Shown piece after piece: positions 1 to 7,723 of a stretch of DNA of 37,634 nt. Source of the stretch: Myxococcales bacterium (GTDB taxonomy: Bacteria; Myxococcota; Myxococcia; Myxococcales; UBA5297); the NCBI GenBank assembly GCA_031262165.1, contig JAISIF010000195.1:1-37634 (forward strand), given 5' to 3'. The position numbers were made by a program, and so were the translations under genes. Under the pieces are notes generated by a model. The model saw only the letters and a program-made list of their open reading frames with translations. It was not told where the DNA came from and searched no databases. Numbering within the stretch: position 1 is the stretch's first letter; each line of letters begins with the position of its first letter.

Positions 1-86
1 CCACGCACCGCTCGTCCGCGTTCCTGAACAAGACAAGAAAGGGCTTGCTCTCATCGAGACCTCCATGACAGAAGGCACGGCCTTTT

Positions 87-109
87 CGCCTCTTTAAGGG
101 AGAGAGGCG
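87..109. other. Hairpin just upstream of the tRNA
   Basis: A perfect 7-bp inverted repeat, CGCCTCT (87-93) and AGAGGCG (103-109), encloses a 9-base loop and ends four bases before the tRNA acceptor stem. No T-run follows, so it is a weak terminator candidate for whatever lies left of the window. It could also be a processing signal for the tRNA precursor. Nothing else is recognisable in bases 1-113. Confidence 0.35.
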
Positions 110-113
110 GACC

Positions 114-185
114 GGGCCCTTAGCTCAGCGGTAGAGCTGGCGGCTCATAACCGCTTGGTCGCAGGTTCGATCCCTGCAGGGCCCA
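114..185 (+). tRNA. tRNA with CAT anticodon, probably tRNA-Ile2 (lysidine-modified)
   Basis: A complete cloverleaf can be folded by eye. The acceptor stem pairs GGGCCCT (114-120) with AGGGCCC (178-184), followed by discriminator A185. The D stem is GCTC/GAGC. The anticodon arm is GGCGG-CTCATAA-CCGCT with anticodon CAT at 146-148. The T arm is GCAGG-TTCGATC-CCTGC. CCA is not encoded. CAT can be initiator Met, elongator Met or Ile2. The CTTAGCTCAG start, the CTCATAA loop and the TTGGTCGC variable-region context resemble known bacterial tRNA-Ile2 genes more than elongator tRNA-Met, and the fully paired acceptor end argues against initiator Met. The Ile2 assignment would mean the C of the anticodon is converted to lysidine by TilS. 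That step is known for the family and cannot be seen here. Confidence 0.9.
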
Positions 186-296
186 ATGAAGTATTTGGAA
201 GTTCAGAAACATCAATAAACCCTTGAAACTACTAGCACCACAGTTGCGATTGACTTCTATCGCCTGGAAATCCGGAAGAATTCTGAGAACCTGTGT

Positions 297-1055
297 TCAA
301 GCCTTGAACAGCCGTCTTAAGAGGAGCGCGATAGACGAGATTTCCACATAGCTCGCCTCGGAAGTCGTCGTGATTTCACAATCCTTGGATAATCTTCTGT
401 AATTGTTCAGCCAGAGAAATGTTCGTTCGACACGCCAACGCTTGGGTAGCATTTCAAATTTGTGGTTTATTCGCTCAGATATTTCGATCTTCAATCCTAA
501 ACTCTTTACGGCTTTCTCGAATATTTTTCCGATAGCCCGCGTCCGCGCAAATACCCAAAAGGCTCGGTATTCACTCGATGCCTTTTGAAATACTTTGCCA
601 CCCTGCATCGTATCATGGAGATTTGCCGCGTGAACAACCACAGTCAATATATTTCCCAATAGCTCCGTCACAATGTGCCGCTTTCTCCTCTTTATTTTTT
701 TCATCGAACTCCCTCTCTTCGGCGGGCTCCGTCGTTTTGACACTCTGTGAATCAAATGAGGGAGAAGGATGGATCGGCTTTTCTTTTGCGATCGAGTTTG
801 ACTCATACCTTAATGAGCCGCGTCCATAATCCAAATTTCTTGGCTCTTCTATAAAATGACCAAACCGTTTGATGATGAGGAGAATCCTGCGGAATCATTC
901 TCCATTGGCAGCCGATTTTTTGTCAGATAGAGCACCGCATTCATTAAAATTCGCTTGCTCCATTTCGTTCGGTTTCCATGGTTTCCAACTTCTTCTTTAA
1001 AGATGGGTTCAACCGCTTGCCATTGTATGTCCGTCAAATCTGTAGAGTGACTCAA
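297..1055 (-). pseudogene. IS5-family transposase, frameshifted (copy 1)
   Basis: Reading the minus strand, a TTG start at 1055 follows the ribosome site AAGGAGA and gives the family's N-terminal domain (LTDIQWQAVEPIF). The frame then breaks near 850-900. A second segment, best joined from two frames between about 834 and 600, carries the first DDE aspartate motif (DSQSVKT). The final segment, ending at 297, has KRRKRHIVTELLGN and the last catalytic motif RWRVERTF. Where relatives have the second aspartate (a motif like ADGGYRG), this copy reads ARTRAIG, so that aspartate is gone. At least two frameshifts plus this change make an active enzyme very unlikely. The same family is present again at 4171. 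Confidence 0.8.
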
Positions 1056-1140
1056 AATATTCTCCTTGCTCAGGTGTGTTGAAGAGACGCCTATCTATAT
1101 CAGGATGAGAGGGGGCCTAGGTATGAGTATGGCTTCTGAT
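297..1140 (-). mobile_element. IS5-family insertion sequence, decayed copy 1
   Basis: This minus-strand element carries the broken transposase described separately. It matches the second copy (4090-4590, plus strand) through the transposase start and the leader before it, including the shared string CCCCCTCTCATCCTGATATA. Similarity continues to about position 1132 here and 4090 there, so the upstream end lies at or just beyond those points. The downstream end is near 290, just after the transposase stop. Clear terminal inverted repeats and a target duplication could not be identified, so the boundaries are approximate. The element sits directly downstream of a tRNA, a common insertion neighbourhood. 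Confidence 0.7.
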
Positions 1141-1284
1141 TACATGATAAAGTGTGCGTAAAATTATGGACATTCTATAATGCGATGAATTCATTTGTTT
1201 CGACGATATGAAAATATTGGCATGATGGAATTCCAGAACGTTTTGAATCAATTATTTCAATGATCCATCACAATATTCAAATGC

Positions 1285-1406
1285 GTCGTCCTAGCGAGCG
1301 AAGTGAGGTAATCCAAGCTGAGGGGACTTCCTGGAAGAAGTGAGCGATGAAGCAATGAGGCCTGACTTTTCACAATCGAGCGCGGTGATGGGAGAATTTG
1401 AGGACT
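1285..1406. repeat. Divergent relative of the 162-bp palindromic repeat
   Basis: This stretch shares the order of motifs seen in the core of the 162-bp family: CGAGCGAAG, a GGAAG block, GAGCGATGAAGCAATGA, TGACTTTTCAC, and an end reading TTTGAGGAC. It is shorter (about 120 bp) and has lost the clear terminal inverted repeats. It lies between the first IS remnant and the helix-hairpin-helix gene. It could be an old degraded copy or a member of a separate related family; an alignment would decide. Confidence 0.45.
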
Positions 1407-1460
1407 GGCCCCATGGGTACTCCTATTTGGCCAATCCCATTTGAGTTGAAGAGAGTCCCT

Positions 1461-1489
1461 TTGTCCTGAACTGTCTCGATTCAGGACAA
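1461..1489. promoter_or_regulatory. Perfect 10-bp inverted repeat upstream of the HhH gene
   Basis: TTGTCCTGAA (1461-1470) and TTCAGGACAA (1480-1489) are perfect reverse complements around a 9-base loop. A partial third copy, TTCAGGACAAAC, occurs at about 1608-1619, shortly before the gene start at 1661. The arrangement suits either an operator bound by a dimeric regulator or a leader hairpin. No regulator can be named. Confidence 0.4.
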
Positions 1490-1660
1490 TTCGCGAACAG
1501 TATTGTTCCAACACGCGACAATCCAATGCAGACACAGAGTGGCCATCATTCTCCAATGCTACTGGGCACGAGGGGTGCTTTGGGTGATGTCGTCCAGAGG
1601 CAATTGCTTCAGGACAAACAAAACATCCCTCGATCCCCCAAAGCAACAAAGGAGAAATCA

Positions 1661-2077
1661 ATGAAAAAGATCATGTTTGCGACGATGGCAATCTCGATGG
1701 CAGCCCTGTTCTCCGTCACGGCCCTGGCCGAACGGCAATCTTCGGAAAAGGCAGACAGGGGTCTCAGCGGTGTCGTCAACATCAACACGGCGACTGTCCA
1801 GCAGCTGACCCTTCTGCCTGGCATCGGTGAATCCATCGCTCGGCGTATCGTCGATTACAGGTCGCAGAAACCCTTCAAGAAAGCGGAAGAGCTGCGCGGC
1901 GTGAAGGGTATCGGCGAGCAGACCTACCACAAGATCAGTCGCTTCCTGAGCGTCTCAGGTCAGACCACTCTGAGCGCGAGATCTGAAAAGCCAGCCAAAT
2001 CCGCGCAGAAACAGAAGGATGTGCCGCCGAATCCGGTGGTGGCGCCTGCGGCCCTGGACACGATTGCCTACGCCTAA
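1661..2077 (+). CDS. Secreted helix-hairpin-helix (ComEA-like) DNA-binding protein
   Basis: A protein of 138 residues. The start at 1661 is preceded by a good ribosome site (AAAGGAG, about 8 bases upstream). Residues 1-23 form a classic signal peptide (MKK, hydrophobic stretch, ALAE). Residues about 38-95 hold a pair of helix-hairpin-helix motifs, recognisable from VNINTA, LLPGIGESIARRIV, FKKAEEL and VKGIGEQTYHKI. This is the domain of ComEA, which binds incoming double-stranded DNA non-specifically in the periplasm during natural transformation. The tail (about 96-138) is Lys/Pro/Ala-rich and probably unstructured. No other competence gene lies nearby, so a transformation role is inferred from the domain only. 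A signal peptide replaces the N-terminal membrane anchor of Gram-positive ComEA, as is usual in Gram-negative ComEA-type proteins. A strong hairpin follows the gene. Confidence 0.85.
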   Translation: MKKIMFATMAISMAALFSVTALAERQSSEKADRGLSGVVNINTATVQQLTLLPGIGESIARRIVDYRSQKPFKKAEELRGVKGIGEQTYHKISRFLSVSGQTTLSARSEKPAKSAQKQKDVPPNPVVAPAALDTIAYA

Positions 2078-2154
2078 AGGTGTCCGCCAAGAGCTGGAAT
2101 CGCCGCGCTGGCTCGATGATGAACCGCAAAAGCGCTGTTCGGCGGCGAAACGAT

Positions 2155-2187
2155 AAGCCTCTCCAGAACCCCTGTCTGGAGAGGCTT
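2155..2187 (+). terminator. Strong hairpin after the HhH gene
   Basis: AAGCCTCTCCAG (2155-2166) pairs perfectly with CTGGAGAGGCTT (2176-2187) across a 9-base loop, 78 bases past the stop codon. No clean T-run follows, because a 162-bp repeat starts immediately at 2186 and may have replaced it. Confidence 0.65.
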
Positions 2188-2347
2188 AGGCCTTATCCCT
2201 TCATGAGGACCTTTGCAGCGCGAAGAACGGGGAAAGCCAGACGAGGCGCGAGGCGGGAGCTTCCAGACGGAAGTGAAGAGCGAAGCAACGAAGACTGACG
2301 TTTCACTGACAAGTGGGACGACGGGATAATTGAGGAATACGTCCTTA
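2186..2347. repeat. 162-bp MITE-like palindromic repeat, copy 1
   Basis: It starts TTAGGCCTTATCC and ends GGAATACGTCCTTA, which are imperfect inverted repeats of each other. The core has the conserved hairpin CTTCCAGACGGAAG and the string AGAGCGAAGCAACGAAG. Orientation is opposite to copies at 4842, 15187, 26372, 29396 and 34904, and the same as 23526. The first two bases overlap the end of the preceding hairpin stem. It sits in the gap between the convergent HhH gene and kbl. Confidence 0.9.
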
Positions 2348-2664
2348 ATTCTCAGAGGAAGCTTTGGCGTGTTGACCTTAGGGAAGGGCAGGATGGACCG
2401 CAGGGCCATCGAGCTCTCTCGATTCTCTCCGCAATTCCTCCCCCCTGTCGGTGCGGGGCCAGAGGGCCGGTGGCTGGGGGGGGGAAGCGAAGCGAAAAAA
2501 CCAGCCCGAAGAATCAAGGGAGGGGTGGATTCACCTTGGGCTGAAAGCGGCTTCGATCATTTTCCAAAAATAGGTCATGACCACTCCTCATCATCGATGG
2601 CGATGTCGCCGAAACCGACTGATGTGCCGCTGCCTGGAGGCTGTGGCAGGCCTCGGGGCAGACT
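2348..2664. other. Intergenic gap, nothing recognised
   Basis: Between the repeat and the end of kbl. It contains a run of nine G bases near 2477 and the purine-rich stretch GAAGCGAAGCGAAAAAACC just after it. Open frames here have no recognisable protein character and no convincing start. Confidence 0.5.
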
Positions 2665-3852
2665 TCAACCGATGACCCCGAGCTCGCGTCCCACCTTTGC
2701 GAAGGTGTCGATGGCAAACGCGAGCTGCGCTTCGGTGTGGCTCGCCGAAAGCTGAACGCGGATGCGCGCCTGGCCTTTGGGGACGACCGGGTAGCTGAAG
2801 CCCGTCACGTAGATGCCCTCGTCGAACATGCGGCTGGCCATCTGCCCAGCGAGGCGCGCATCACCGAGCATGATGGGTACGATCGGGTGCTCGCCTAGTT
2901 TCAGGTCAAAGCCCGCCTGTGCCATGCGCGCGCGGAACAGGAGCGCATTTTCCATGAGCCGGTCGCGCAGCGCGCTGCTCTCCTCCATGAGTTCGATCAC
3001 CTTGATCGAGGCAGCCACGATCGAAGGCGCTAGGGCGTTCGAGAAGAGGTAGGGCCGCGCGCGCTGGCGGAGCAGGTCGACCACCACCCGTTTGGCCGCG
3101 ATGAAGCCACCCGACGCGCCGCCGAGCGCCTTGCCGAGCGTCGAGGTCAGGATGTCCACCTTGCCCTGCACGCCAAAATGCTCGGACGTGCCCCGGCCCG
3201 ATCGACCCACGAACCCAGAGGCGTGTGAGTCGTCCACCAGCACCATCGCGTCATAGGCCTCGGCCAGCGCGCAGATGCGATCGAGTGGGGCCAGCGTCCC
3301 GTCCATGGAGAACACGCCGTCAGTCGCGATGAGGCGTAGGCGCGCGGACTGTGTCTCCTTCAGCTTGCTTTCCAGATCAGCCATGTCGCCGGTCGCATAG
3401 CGATGGCGCGTGGCCTTGCTCAGACGGATGCCGTCGATGAGTGAGGCGTGATTCAGCGCGTCGGAGATGATGGCGTCCTCGGCCGTCAAGAGTGTCTCGA
3501 AAACGCCCCCGTTCGCGTCGAAGCACGAGCCGAACAGAATGGCGTCTTCATAGCCAAAGAACCGCGCCAGGCGCGCTTCGAGCTCGGCGTGGATGTCCTG
3601 TGTCCCACAGATGAAGCGCACGCTCGACATCCCAAAACCGCGCGCGTCGAGGCCTGCGCGCGCGGCCGCCACCACTGCCGGGTGGCTCGACAGGCCGAGG
3701 TAATTGTTCGCGCAGAAGTTGAGGCAGGTGCGGCCATTCACCACGATCTCAGCGCCCTGGGGGGAGGCAATGGGCCGCTCTGATTTCCAAGTCCCCGCTT
3801 CGCCGATGGCATCGAGCTCGCGCCGATAGATGTCGATGGCCTTGTTATCCAT
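2665..3852 (-). CDS. kbl: Glycine C-acetyltransferase (2-amino-3-ketobutyrate CoA ligase)
   Basis: A protein of 395 residues, close to the 398 of E. coli Kbl and matching it by memory along almost the whole length. It is a PLP enzyme of the alpha-oxoamine synthase group that cleaves 2-amino-3-ketobutyrate with CoA to glycine and acetyl-CoA, the second step of threonine breakdown. Visible signatures are [10 protein letters not shown] (residues 45-54), [13 protein letters not shown] (73-85), [12 protein letters not shown] (130-141), TDGVFSMDG (177-185), VDDSHASGF (206-214) and [13 protein letters not shown] (238-250) with Lys241 as the PLP lysine. The start at 3852 was chosen over an in-frame upstream start because the extra residues are non-homologous. 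Its usual partner tdh (threonine dehydrogenase) is not in the window. Upstream, 3853-4089 is AT-rich and holds no gene. Confidence 0.95.
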   Translation of the reverse strand: MDNKAIDIYRRELDAIGEAGTWKSERPIASPQGAEIVVNGRTCLNFCANNYLGLSSHPAVVAAARAGLDARGFGMSSVRFICGTQDIHAELEARLARFFGYEDAILFGSCFDANGGVFETLLTAEDAIISDALNHASLIDGIRLSKATRHRYATGDMADLESKLKETQSARLRLIATDGVFSMDGTLAPLDRICALAEAYDAMVLVDDSHASGFVGRSGRGTSEHFGVQGKVDILTSTLGKALGGASGGFIAAKRVVVDLLRQRARPYLFSNALAPSIVAASIKVIELMEESSALRDRLMENALLFRARMAQAGFDLKLGEHPIVPIMLGDARLAGQMASRMFDEGIYVTGFSYPVVPKGQARIRVQLSASHTEAQLAFAIDTFAKVGRELGVIG

Positions 3853-4089
3853 GAGCAGACTCTCTTTCTTATTTGAAGTGTTGGGACTGCAGGGGATTGG
3901 TGTAGAGATGAAACTATTTGAAATCACGAAAACTCGAGAGTGATCACCGAAAAAGAGGCACAACTTGAAGAAACATGATTTTATCTGGCTATTGTAGAAA
4001 AAGGTCTTCTGGTGTGCGTTTTATGAAAAAATGTCATTCCTCCGAAACTTATAAAAATGGATTTTCCAGAGATAGATGAAGATATAAGA

Positions 4090-4590
4090 GGCCGTATTCA
4101 TGCCAAGACACCCCCTCTCATCCTGATATAGATGAACGTCTCTTCAATACACCTGAGCAAGGAGAACATTTTGAGTTACTCTACAGATTTGACGGATGCA
4201 CAATGGCAAGCGGTTGAACCCATCTTTAAAGAAGAACTTGGGAACCATGGAAACCGAGTGAAATGGAGCAAGCGAACTTTAATGAATGCGGTGCTCTATC
4301 TGACAAAACAGGCTGCCAATGGTGAATGATTCCGAAGGATTTTTCTCCCTATCAAACGGTTTGGTCATTTTATAGAAGAGCCAAAAAATCTGAATTATGG
4401 ACGCGGCTCATGAAGGTATTGATCAAACTTGATCGCGAAAGGCGTGGAAGAAAAGCCGAACCATCCTTCTCGCTCATTGACGCACAGAGTGTTAAAACGA
4501 TGGGGCCCGTCGAAGATCGGGGGTTCGATGGGGGAAAAAGATAAAGGGGAAAAAGCGGCACATTGTGACGGATCTATTGGGAAACATATT
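4090..4590 (+). mobile_element. IS5-family insertion sequence, truncated copy 2
   Basis: A plus-strand copy of the element at 297-1140. It keeps the shared leader (CCCCCTCTCATCCTGATATA) and the first half of the transposase. Recognisable similarity stops after GGGAAACATATT near 4590, so the C-terminal half and the downstream end are missing. The following 250 bases up to the next repeat contain no gene. Confidence 0.7.
4171..4590 (+). pseudogene. IS5-family transposase fragment (copy 2)
   Basis: It begins with TTG at 4171 after the ribosome site AAGGAGAAC, exactly as in copy 1. The first frame reads LTDAQWQAVEPIFKEELGNHGN and stops at 4329 after a small change that joins an AANGE-stop. A second frame resumes with IPKDFSPYQTVWSFYRRAKKSELWTRL, and a third carries the DAQSVKT motif with the first catalytic aspartate and then GFDGGK. 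At least two frameshifts and loss of the second aspartate and the glutamate region leave it inactive. Confidence 0.8.
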
Positions 4591-4841
4591 AGAGAAGGCG
4601 ACCGGCGAACGAACGCTAAAGTAGAAGGCAAGAAAGCCCTTTGCATCCTACTTTATGCACTTGGAAAAAGTTCTTACAAGATGATTGGCCGAAATTTGAA
4701 AAATACATCATTCCCTCGGTTATAGATGGATTCGATCTTCGGGCGAAAAATTATCCGCCCCTGCTATTCCAGAAGATGGCCTGGAGATAGAATTCAATGA
4801 GCAGTGGCGCATCATTGGATCAAAAAATAAACTTTGGTTCA

Positions 4842-5004
4842 TTAAAGACTTATCCCTCAATTATCCCGTCGCTCCATTTGTCCGTGAAACGCCAGCCTTC
4901 GTTGCTTCGATGGTCACTTCCGTCTGGAAGCTCCTGCCTCGCGCCTCGTCTGACATTCCCCGTCCTTCGCGGTGCAAAGGTCCTCATCGAGGGAGAAGTC
5001 CCTA
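4842..5004. repeat. 162-bp MITE-like palindromic repeat, copy 2
   Basis: It begins TTAAAGACTTATCC and ends GGGAGAAGTCCCTA, with the core hairpin CTTCCGTCTGGAAG and the string CAGCCTTCGTTGCTTCG. Its right end overlaps the stop codon (5002-5004) of the minus-strand PilZ gene, so the repeat's terminal sequence supplies that stop. Confidence 0.9.
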
Positions 5005-5424
5005 GTGCAGCACCCGGGAACCAGCGCTCATCAGCGGCGCGGCCAAAGGCGCTGGCTTGGGGAGCGCGGGCGTCGACGTCTGCGCTTGTGCCAGCTCGGG
5101 CATGGCCTCTTCGAATTGGATCGGCTCGATGAAGCGTAGGCCCATGCCGCGCAGCAGGCCCTCGCCCTCTTCGTTCCCATACGAAAGGAAGCACTGGTAG
5201 CGGACGACGGCCCACATCGCGATCTCCACACTCGAGCCCGGCGCCACGAACGTGATCTGGACGCGCGAGCCGATCGGGCAGGGCGCGCTCGTCTCCACGA
5301 ACATGCCCCCCTCCGAGATGTTGCGCGCGATGCCGCGCGAGATGCCATCGTCTCCGGACAGATAGACGTGAAACGCCTTGTCGAATCGGACTGCCGACCG
5401 CCGCTCTTTGGTCTGGACCTTCAT
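5002..5424 (-). CDS. PilZ domain protein (putative c-di-GMP receptor)
   Basis: A protein of 140 residues with a start at 5424 behind a textbook AGGAGG ribosome site. Residues 6-105 form a PilZ domain. The two c-di-GMP signatures are both present: an RxxxR-type motif in RRSAVR (Arg9 and Arg13) and NISEGG (Asn35, Ser37, Gly39-Gly40), and the domain closes with GMGLRFI. No catalytic or output domain is fused, so it would act as a small adaptor responding to cyclic di-GMP. The last 30 residues are Ala/Pro-rich. The final codon and TAG stop lie in the end of a 162-bp repeat, so the present C-terminus may differ from the ancestral one. It is the last of a run of minus-strand genes, 90 bases after the ABC ATPase gene, and its target is unknown. 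Confidence 0.9.
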   Translation of the reverse strand: MKVQTKERRSAVRFDKAFHVYLSGDDGISRGIARNISEGGMFVETSAPCPIGSRVQITFVAPGSSVEIAMWAVVRYQCFLSYGNEEGEGLLRGMGLRFIEPIQFEEAMPELAQAQTSTPALPKPAPLAAPLMSAGSRVLH

Positions 5425-5514
5425 GACGACCTCCTGGGTGAAGTGTGTCTAAGGCATACCTTGCAATGCGATGTAGTCAAAAAAACGACGTGTAGTTTTT
5501 AAGGCGCCAGCAGC

Positions 5515-6285
5515 TCAGCGCTTGCCTCTCCAGGTCGAGAGGAACGTGGCCACCGCCGGATGGGGCGAGGCGCGCATCTGCTCGGGCGTGCCCTCGGCGC
5601 AGATCTGTCCCTGGTGCAGGAAGGCGATGTGGTTGGCGATGTTCATGGCCGATCCGATGTCATGGCTGATGACGACGCTCGTCACGCCGAGCTTCTTCTG
5701 GGCGTCGAGGATCATCTCATCGACGTAGTCGGTGGTGATGGGATCGAGGCCGGTCGTCGGCTCGTCGTAGAGGACGATCTTCGGTTCGAGCGCGATGGCG
5801 CGAGCGAGGCCTACGCGCTTCTTCATGCCGCCCGACAGCTCCGCCGGAAATTTCGCGTCGATGTCGCGCAGGCCGACGATGTCGAGCTTCTCGTGGACGA
5901 TGCGGGCGATCTCGTTCTCGGGCTTGCGCGTGTGCTCGCGCAGGGGAAAGGCCACGTTGTCGAAGACGGTCATGCTGTCGAAGAGCGCTGCGGCCTGGAA
6001 GACCATCCCGAACTTGCGGCGCAGCTCGTTGAGCGCGTGACCACTGATCCGAGCGATCGGCGCGCCCTCGATGAAGATCTCGCCCGAGTCGGGCTGGAGC
6101 AGGCCGATCAGGTGCTTCATCAGCACGGTCTTGCCCGAGCCTGAGCCGCCCAGGATCACGGCCGTCGAGCCTTGGGCCACGCTGAGGTTCACACCGCGCA
6201 GGACCTCGCGGCTCTCGAATGATTTGTGGAGCGCGCGCACCTCGATCATCGGCGGCATTGGCAGGGAGGGAGAAGAGGGGGGCAT
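5515..6285 (-). CDS. MlaF-like ABC transporter ATPase
   Basis: A protein of 256 residues with all ABC ATPase motifs: Walker A GGSGSGKT (46-53), Q-loop Gln97, signature LSGGMKKR (150-157), Walker B IVLYDE (170-175) and switch His208. The ALFDSMTVFDNVAFPLRE stretch and the signature LSGGMKKR rather than LSGGQ are typical of the MlaF/Ttg2A group, which powers phospholipid or other lipid transport between inner and outer membranes with MlaE permease and MlaD MCE protein. Neither partner is in the window, so the complex must be encoded elsewhere or be different. The first 12 residues are extra relative to the family, and the true start may be the Met of MIEVRAL (position 6249); no start has a clear ribosome site. 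It lies in the same direction as the ArsA-like gene, 126 bases downstream of it. Confidence 0.9.
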   Translation of the reverse strand: MPPSSPSLPMPPMIEVRALHKSFESREVLRGVNLSVAQGSTAVILGGSGSGKTVLMKHLIGLLQPDSGEIFIEGAPIARISGHALNELRRKFGMVFQAAALFDSMTVFDNVAFPLREHTRKPENEIARIVHEKLDIVGLRDIDAKFPAELSGGMKKRVGLARAIALEPKIVLYDEPTTGLDPITTDYVDEMILDAQKKLGVTSVVISHDIGSAMNIANHIAFLHQGQICAEGTPEQMRASPHPAVATFLSTWRGKR

Positions 6286-6411
6286 GGCTCAGGACTCTCG
6301 CAGGGGGGCGTCGTGGGAACGGGGTAAGGAGGAATCGGCACCACGGGCGCGAAGCGGGGACGGCAAGCAGAGATCTTCCTCACGCGGCTCGGTCCGAATT
6401 CGAGGACAGCC

Positions 6412-7566
6412 CTATGCGTCCGCCTCGGCTTCGACGAGCGCCTCGGCCTCCAGGAGTCCCTGCGCCAGCAGGGCGAGCCCACACAAATCCTCGATCGAGG
6501 TGCCGAGGTGTGGCGCGGCGATGGCGAACGCCCCTTTGCCCGCCTCGCGGCGCAGGCGGTTCAGGTGCTCTCGATCGCGCAGCGCCTGCCAGCGCTCCAC
6601 CTCGGCCAGCGCGATCAGATCCTCGGTCCTCAGCCCTGAGGCAAGGCAGTCCGCCGGGATGGGCATGGCTTCGGGCGACTGCCGCGCCTGCGGCCCTGCC
6701 AGGCTGCGGTTGAGGATGAATCCACGAAAGGGGAAGCCCATCCGACAGATGCTCTTCCGCAGGAACAGCGCCTCGGAGGTGACCGTCGAGCCCTGTGCCG
6801 TGACGACGAGGAAGGCTGCCGCGTCCGATTCGAGCCGCCGCTTCACGCAGTTCGCGTGGTCACGCATCGCCCCGAACATCCCGGAGAAAGCGTCGATGAA
6901 GTCGAACAGCTCGGCGTGGAAACTCGCGCCAAAGATGCGGGCGAACACGGCGTCGATGAGGCCTCTGGCCTTGCGCGCCAGCACGCCCTGGCGCCGCTCG
7001 CCCTTGGGCAAGAAGATCGAGACGACGCGCTCGTCGAGAAAACCAGCGATGCGGCCTGGCGCGACCAAGAAGTCGAGGGCGTTGCGCGAGGGCGGGGTGT
7101 CGAGCACGACGAGGTCATAATTGCCCGACACGGACAGGCGGTGGACGGCTTCAGCAGCCGTGTATTCCTGCATCCCCGCCGTCATGCGCGAGAGTAGCTG
7201 GTAGATGCGGTTGTCCTGGATGCGGCGGGCCTGCTCCGGCGAGTCGGTCAGCTCCAGGATCATCTGTTCGAAGATGACTTCGGGCAGCAGCATCCACGCG
7301 TGGAGGTTGCCAGGCGCGATGCTCAGGGCTGCGAGCCGATCGGCGCGGACCGGGACTGGCGCGCGGGCGTTCTCGGGGAGGCCCATCGCCTGCGCGAGGC
7401 GCCGTGCAGGATCGATGGTGAGGACGAGCGTCCGGCGCCCCAGGCGCGCCGCGGCCAAACCGAGCGCCGCGGAGATCGTCGTCTTGCCAACGCCACCCGC
7501 GCCACAGCAGACGACGATGCGGCGGTCGGCGAGGAGGCGCTCTAGGGACATGGACGAGGCGATCAT
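6412..7566 (-). CDS. ArsA/GET3-like anion-transporting ATPase family protein
   Basis: A protein of 384 residues. The deviant P-loop is GAGGVGKTT (22-30), the switch I region is TIDPARRLAQ (50-59) and switch II is LDTPPSRNALDFL (155-167), the pattern of the ArsA/GET3 branch of SIMIBI NTPases. There is a single ATPase domain, unlike the duplicated E. coli ArsA, and no ArsB, ArsC or ArsR is nearby. An arsenite pump role is therefore unlikely. Members of this type in the Myxococcota are common and largely uncharacterised; related proteins act in membrane-protein targeting (GET3) or regulation. The start at 7566 gives ATG with only a weak ribosome site, and Met6 (MSLERLL) is an alternative. It follows the acyl-CoA synthetase gene after a 157-base gap containing two hairpins. 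Confidence 0.85.
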   Translation of the reverse strand: MIASSMSLERLLADRRIVVCCGAGGVGKTTISAALGLAAARLGRRTLVLTIDPARRLAQAMGLPENARAPVPVRADRLAALSIAPGNLHAWMLLPEVIFEQMILELTDSPEQARRIQDNRIYQLLSRMTAGMQEYTAAEAVHRLSVSGNYDLVVLDTPPSRNALDFLVAPGRIAGFLDERVVSIFLPKGERRQGVLARKARGLIDAVFARIFGASFHAELFDFIDAFSGMFGAMRDHANCVKRRLESDAAAFLVVTAQGSTVTSEALFLRKSICRMGFPFRGFILNRSLAGPQARQSPEAMPIPADCLASGLRTEDLIALAEVERWQALRDREHLNRLRREAGKGAFAIAAPHLGTSIEDLCGLALLAQGLLEAEALVEAEADA

Positions 7567-7603
7567 TTCCGTTCCCTATCCCGGTCGCTTCGCGTCCGCC
7601 CTT

Positions 7604-7623
7604 TCCCTCTCGTGGGAGAGGGA
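7604..7623. repeat. Short hairpin in the fadD-type/arsA-like gap
   Basis: TCCCTCTC (7604-7611) and GAGAGGGA (7616-7623) pair perfectly over a GTGG loop. A relative with the same preceding bases (GTCGCTTCGC, then CCCTTTCCC) lies at 9930-9954. The two look like members of one small palindromic family. Confidence 0.5.
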
Positions 7624-7670
7624 TGAGATCGAGGCGGCGGCGGCGTCACATCCGATCCAATTCGACTCCC

Positions 7671-7702
7671 AAAACACGCCCTCACCCGCTTGCAGGAGAG
7701 GG
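7671..7702 (-). terminator. Terminator-like hairpin after the acyl-CoA synthetase gene
   Basis: On the minus strand, CCCTCTCCTGC pairs with GCGGGTGAGGG around an AA loop (one mismatch and one G-T pair), then CGTGTTTT follows. It lies 22 bases after the stop codon. The same hairpin sequence recurs at 21401-21426 behind another minus-strand gene, so it belongs to a dispersed palindromic repeat used as a terminator. Confidence 0.6.
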
Positions 7703-7723
7703 CTGGAGAGAGGGGACGGCCCA

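Noticed and set aside
1526-1660. Upstream extension of the helix-hairpin-helix protein
   Set aside because: The extra residues would bury a clear signal peptide, and a good ribosome site serves the start at 1661.
2330-2755. Plus-strand open frame of about 140 codons after repeat copy 1
   Set aside because: It starts inside the repeat, ends inside kbl and has no motif or ribosome site.
6412-7566. Arsenite pump ATPase (arsA)
   Set aside because: Single ATPase domain, no arsenic-binding cysteine pattern noticed and no ars genes nearby, so only the broader ArsA/GET3 family is claimed.
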